NCBI RefSeq assembly: GCF_030815585.1
Contig: NZ_JAUSWY010000001.1
Span: 3,596,001-3,660,000, forward strand
Direction: 5' to 3'
From: Arthrobacter pascens
GTDB lineage: Bacteria > Actinomycetota > Actinomycetes > Actinomycetales > Micrococcaceae
DNA length: 64,000 nucleotides
A program made the translations under genes and the position numbers. Shown here in pieces: positions 62,336 through 64,000 of the stretch; the stretch's first letter is position 1; each line of letters starts with the position of its first letter. The notes beneath the pieces are model-generated. The model was not told the origin of the DNA. It saw nothing but the letters and a program-made list of their open reading frames with translations, and did not search any database.

Positions 62336-62543
62336 TCAGCAGCACCTGCCTTGCGGGTTGGTGTCCTGGCGGTCCGTCCTGTCCCGCCAGAACTCGCGCT
62401 CACTCAGCGGCGGCGTCACATGCCCGGCCCCGCGGTGGTGCTCCAAGTACTTTGCATACGCATCCGCACCCAGGACGCCGTTGAGGTACCGGGCGAACCC
62501 CCGGGAATCCCGTGGCGGCCGCAGCCAGTCCCGAACCCATCAT
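62336..62543 (-). pseudogene. ybdD: YbdD/YjiX-family small protein, frameshifted
   Basis: The ATG at 62543 overlaps the cstA stop (ATGA) and opens MMGSGLAAAATGFPG, then loses the family. In the adjacent frame the rest is clear: FARYLNGVLGADAYAKYLEH, then REFWRDRTDRQDTNPQGRCC and a stop at 62336-62338. Removing one G from the G5 run (plus-strand C5 at 62498-62502) joins both into a 68-residue YbdD, which is the normal length. YbdD is the partner of CstA/BtsT-type pyruvate or peptide transporters. This is a true frameshift, a sequencing error in a homopolymer, or, less likely, programmed slippage. Confidence 0.82.
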
Positions 62544-64000
62544 TGGTGGCCTGCCCTTTCGAACCGGAGCTCCGCGGGCAGCTTGTCCCACTCAGCCAGG
62601 AGCTCCCGCTCCGCCGGGCTGGGGATGAGCCCCGCCGGTGCGAACACGCGGGAGGGACGTGCCTCATCCTCGTGGTCCACGTTGGCGATTCCTGCGGCGT
62701 TGTGGCGGAAGGCTTTGATGGTTGCCACGATCGCCGTGGCAATAACGATGATGCTCAGCACCACAAAGATGATGGACAGCCAGCCCTGGATCATGGTGTT
62801 GCGGACCACTGCCTCCATGGCGAGTACTGTCTTGGCCGTCCCGAATTCTGTCTTGCCGTCCGCCAGGGCCTTTGAGAAGGCAGCGTTGTTGGCGAAGTAG
62901 CCGACGGCCGGAACCGGCGAAAAGATCTTGTGGAAGCTGGCCGTGATGGTGACCACTGCGGCGAAGGCCAGCGGGAGGGCAACGATCCACAGGTACTTGA
63001 AGGCGCCGCGTTTCGCTGCAATGGCCATGCAGACAGCCAGGGCGATGGCGGCCAGCAACTGGTTGGCGATGCCAAACAGCGGGAACAGTGTGTTGATTCC
63101 GCCCAGGGGATCAGTGACACCCATCAGCAGCACGGCACCCCAGGCACCCACCATCACCGCGGTGCAGAGCCACGCTCCCGGCCGCCACGAGTGCTCTTTG
63201 AACTTGGGGACGAAGTTGCCGATGGAGTCCTGCAGCATGAACCGTGCAACGCGGGTACCGGCGTCCACAGCTGTGAGGATGAACAAGGCCTCGAACATGA
63301 TGGCGAAGTGGTACCAGAAAGCCATCATGGCCGTGCCGCCGATGAACTGCTGCATGATGTGGGCCAGTCCCACGGCCAGGGTGGGTGCGCCGCCGGACCG
63401 GGAGATGATGCTCTCCTCCCCCACGTTTGAGGCTGTCTGGGCCAGCACGTCCGGGGTGATGTTGACGCCGGCAAGTCCCAGGCTGTTGACCCAGGTGGCG
63501 GCGGATTCCACGGTGCCGCCGGTGAGCGCGAGTGGCGCGTTCATGGCGAAGTAGATGCCGCGGTCGATGGAGATGGCCGCCACCAGGGCCATGATGGCCA
63601 CGAAGGATTCCATCAGCATGCCGCCGTAGCCGATGAAACGGGTCTGGCGTTCCTTCTCAATGAGTTTCGGCGTGGTACCTGAGGAAATCAGGGCATGGAA
63701 GCCGGACAATGCGCCGCACGCAATGGTGACGAACAGGAACGGGAACAGCGCCCCCGAGAATACAGGTCCGTTGTCGCGGCTGGCGAACTCGCTGAAAGCG
63801 GGGACGGTGATTTCGGGACGGACCACCACAATGGCCAGGGCCAGCATCACGATCACGCCGATCTTCATGAAGGTGGAAAGGTAGTCGCGGGGAGCCAGCA
63901 GCAGCCAGACGGGAAGGATGGCGGCGATGAAGCCGTAGACGATGAGGCCCCATGCGATGGTGACCTTGTCCAGATGGAAGAACGCCGCTCCCCACTCGGT
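62540..64000 (-). CDS. cstA: Carbon starvation protein CstA, N-terminus beyond the window
   Basis: The frame is open from the right edge (first visible residues TEWGAAFFHLDKVTIAWG) to the stop at 62540, giving 486 residues of a protein normally about 700-750 long. At least eight hydrophobic segments are visible, with family blocks ACGALSGFHALISSGTTPKL, FIGYGGMLMESFVAIMALVA and TRVARFMLQDSIGNFVPKF. CstA proteins import pyruvate or peptides under carbon starvation. The ATG at 63868 is internal and not the true start. ybdD follows with a 4-base overlap. Confidence 0.95.
   Translation of the reverse strand, partial: TEWGAAFFHLDKVTIAWGLIVYGFIAAILPVWLLLAPRDYLSTFMKIGVIVMLALAIVVVRPEITVPAFSEFASRDNGPVFSGALFPFLFVTIACGALSGFHALISSGTTPKLIEKERQTRFIGYGGMLMESFVAIMALVAAISIDRGIYFAMNAPLALTGGTVESAATWVNSLGLAGVNITPDVLAQTASNVGEESIISRSGGAPTLAVGLAHIMQQFIGGTAMMAFWYHFAIMFEALFILTAVDAGTRVARFMLQDSIGNFVPKFKEHSWRPGAWLCTAVMVGAWGAVLLMGVTDPLGGINTLFPLFGIANQLLAAIALAVCMAIAAKRGAFKYLWIVALPLAFAAVVTITASFHKIFSPVPAVGYFANNAAFSKALADGKTEFGTAKTVLAMEAVVRNTMIQGWLSIIFVVLSIIVIATAIVATIKAFRHNAAGIANVDHEDEARPSRVFAPAGLIPSPAERELLAEWDKLPAELRFERAGHQ

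Noticed and set aside
62400-62591. 63-residue minus-strand frame at the ybdD locus as a real gene
   Set aside because: It joins the end of cstA in another frame to the first 15 codons of ybdD and then reads out of frame; better explained by the G5 frameshift.
63657-63995. 112-residue minus-strand frame at the right edge
   Set aside because: It is out of frame with cstA, whose reading frame is open through to position 64000.

Overview
This window reads as chromosome from a high-GC actinobacterium of the Micrococcaceae, most likely Arthrobacter or Pseudarthrobacter. Codon use is strongly GC-biased and there is a 16S-23S-5S operon without spacer tRNAs. The gene set is typical of actinobacteria: carD-ispD-ispF-cysS-rlmB, senX3-regX3/phoU, a proteasome activator (Bpa), DUF4193, DUF4032 and DUF2516 proteins, and the GlgE alpha-glucan pathway. 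No phage, transposase, integrase, plasmid or CRISPR genes are visible. The genus is inferred, not proven.

Layout. 1-1.3 kb: a truncated SRPBCC gene coupled to an ArsR regulator, then dps. 1.4-5.1 kb: a polyamine operon (carbon-nitrogen hydrolase, agmatine deiminase, APC permease) behind two copies of a 20-bp operator-like repeat. 5.2-7.1 kb: small secreted, zinc-ribbon and hypothetical proteins. 7.1-10.9 kb: an alcohol/aldehyde dehydrogenase pair and an AraC regulator. 11-22.4 kb: tRNA-Thr(TGT), a membrane-anchored DsbA-like protein, otsA-otsB, a multi-sugar ABC ATPase with a structured leader, a DUF4032 kinase-like protein, a GlcD-type oxidase, and an alpha-glucosidase with its LacI regulator. 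22.4-28.8 kb: an unusual 32-bp-periodic repeat cluster, then the rRNA operon on the minus strand. 28.8-41.4 kb: an alpha-glucan island (maltokinase-GlgB fusion, treS, glgE, divergent glgP, glgX). 41.5-51.5 kb: a nitrilase-family hydrolase, rlmB, cysS, ispF, ispD, carD, a lipoprotein, regX3, senX3, phoU and gpmA. 51.5-64 kb: a methyltransferase, DUF2516, a Cys/Met-type PLP enzyme, tmk-holB, a secreted peptidase, tRNA-Thr(CGT), DUF805, a coiled-coil protein, an aldo/keto reductase, Bpa, a frameshifted ybdD and the truncated cstA.

How the genes fit together. OtsAB makes trehalose; TreS converts it to maltose; maltokinase makes maltose-1-phosphate; GlgE polymerises that to alpha-glucan; GlgB branches it; GlgX and GlgP break it down. 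SenX3-RegX3 and PhoU face each other across a PHO-box-like array, so phosphate control is likely. The polyamine operon would take agmatine or putrescine derivatives into catabolism. CstA with YbdD is a pyruvate/peptide carbon-starvation uptake module, here with a probable frameshift in YbdD.

Most notable observations: (i) a maltokinase-branching enzyme fusion that keeps a well-placed internal ribosome-binding site and ATG at the domain junction; (ii) a series of genes whose start codon lies 6-7 nt after a TANNNT hexamer, the arrangement expected for leaderless mRNAs; (iii) a 32-bp periodic repeat cluster in opposing orientation, with a related palindrome 20 kb away; (iv) large back-to-back inverted repeats after phoU; (v) a one-base shift in a G5 run of ybdD; (vi) paired operators without a local regulator in front of the polyamine operon. 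I see no obviously new defence or mobile system.
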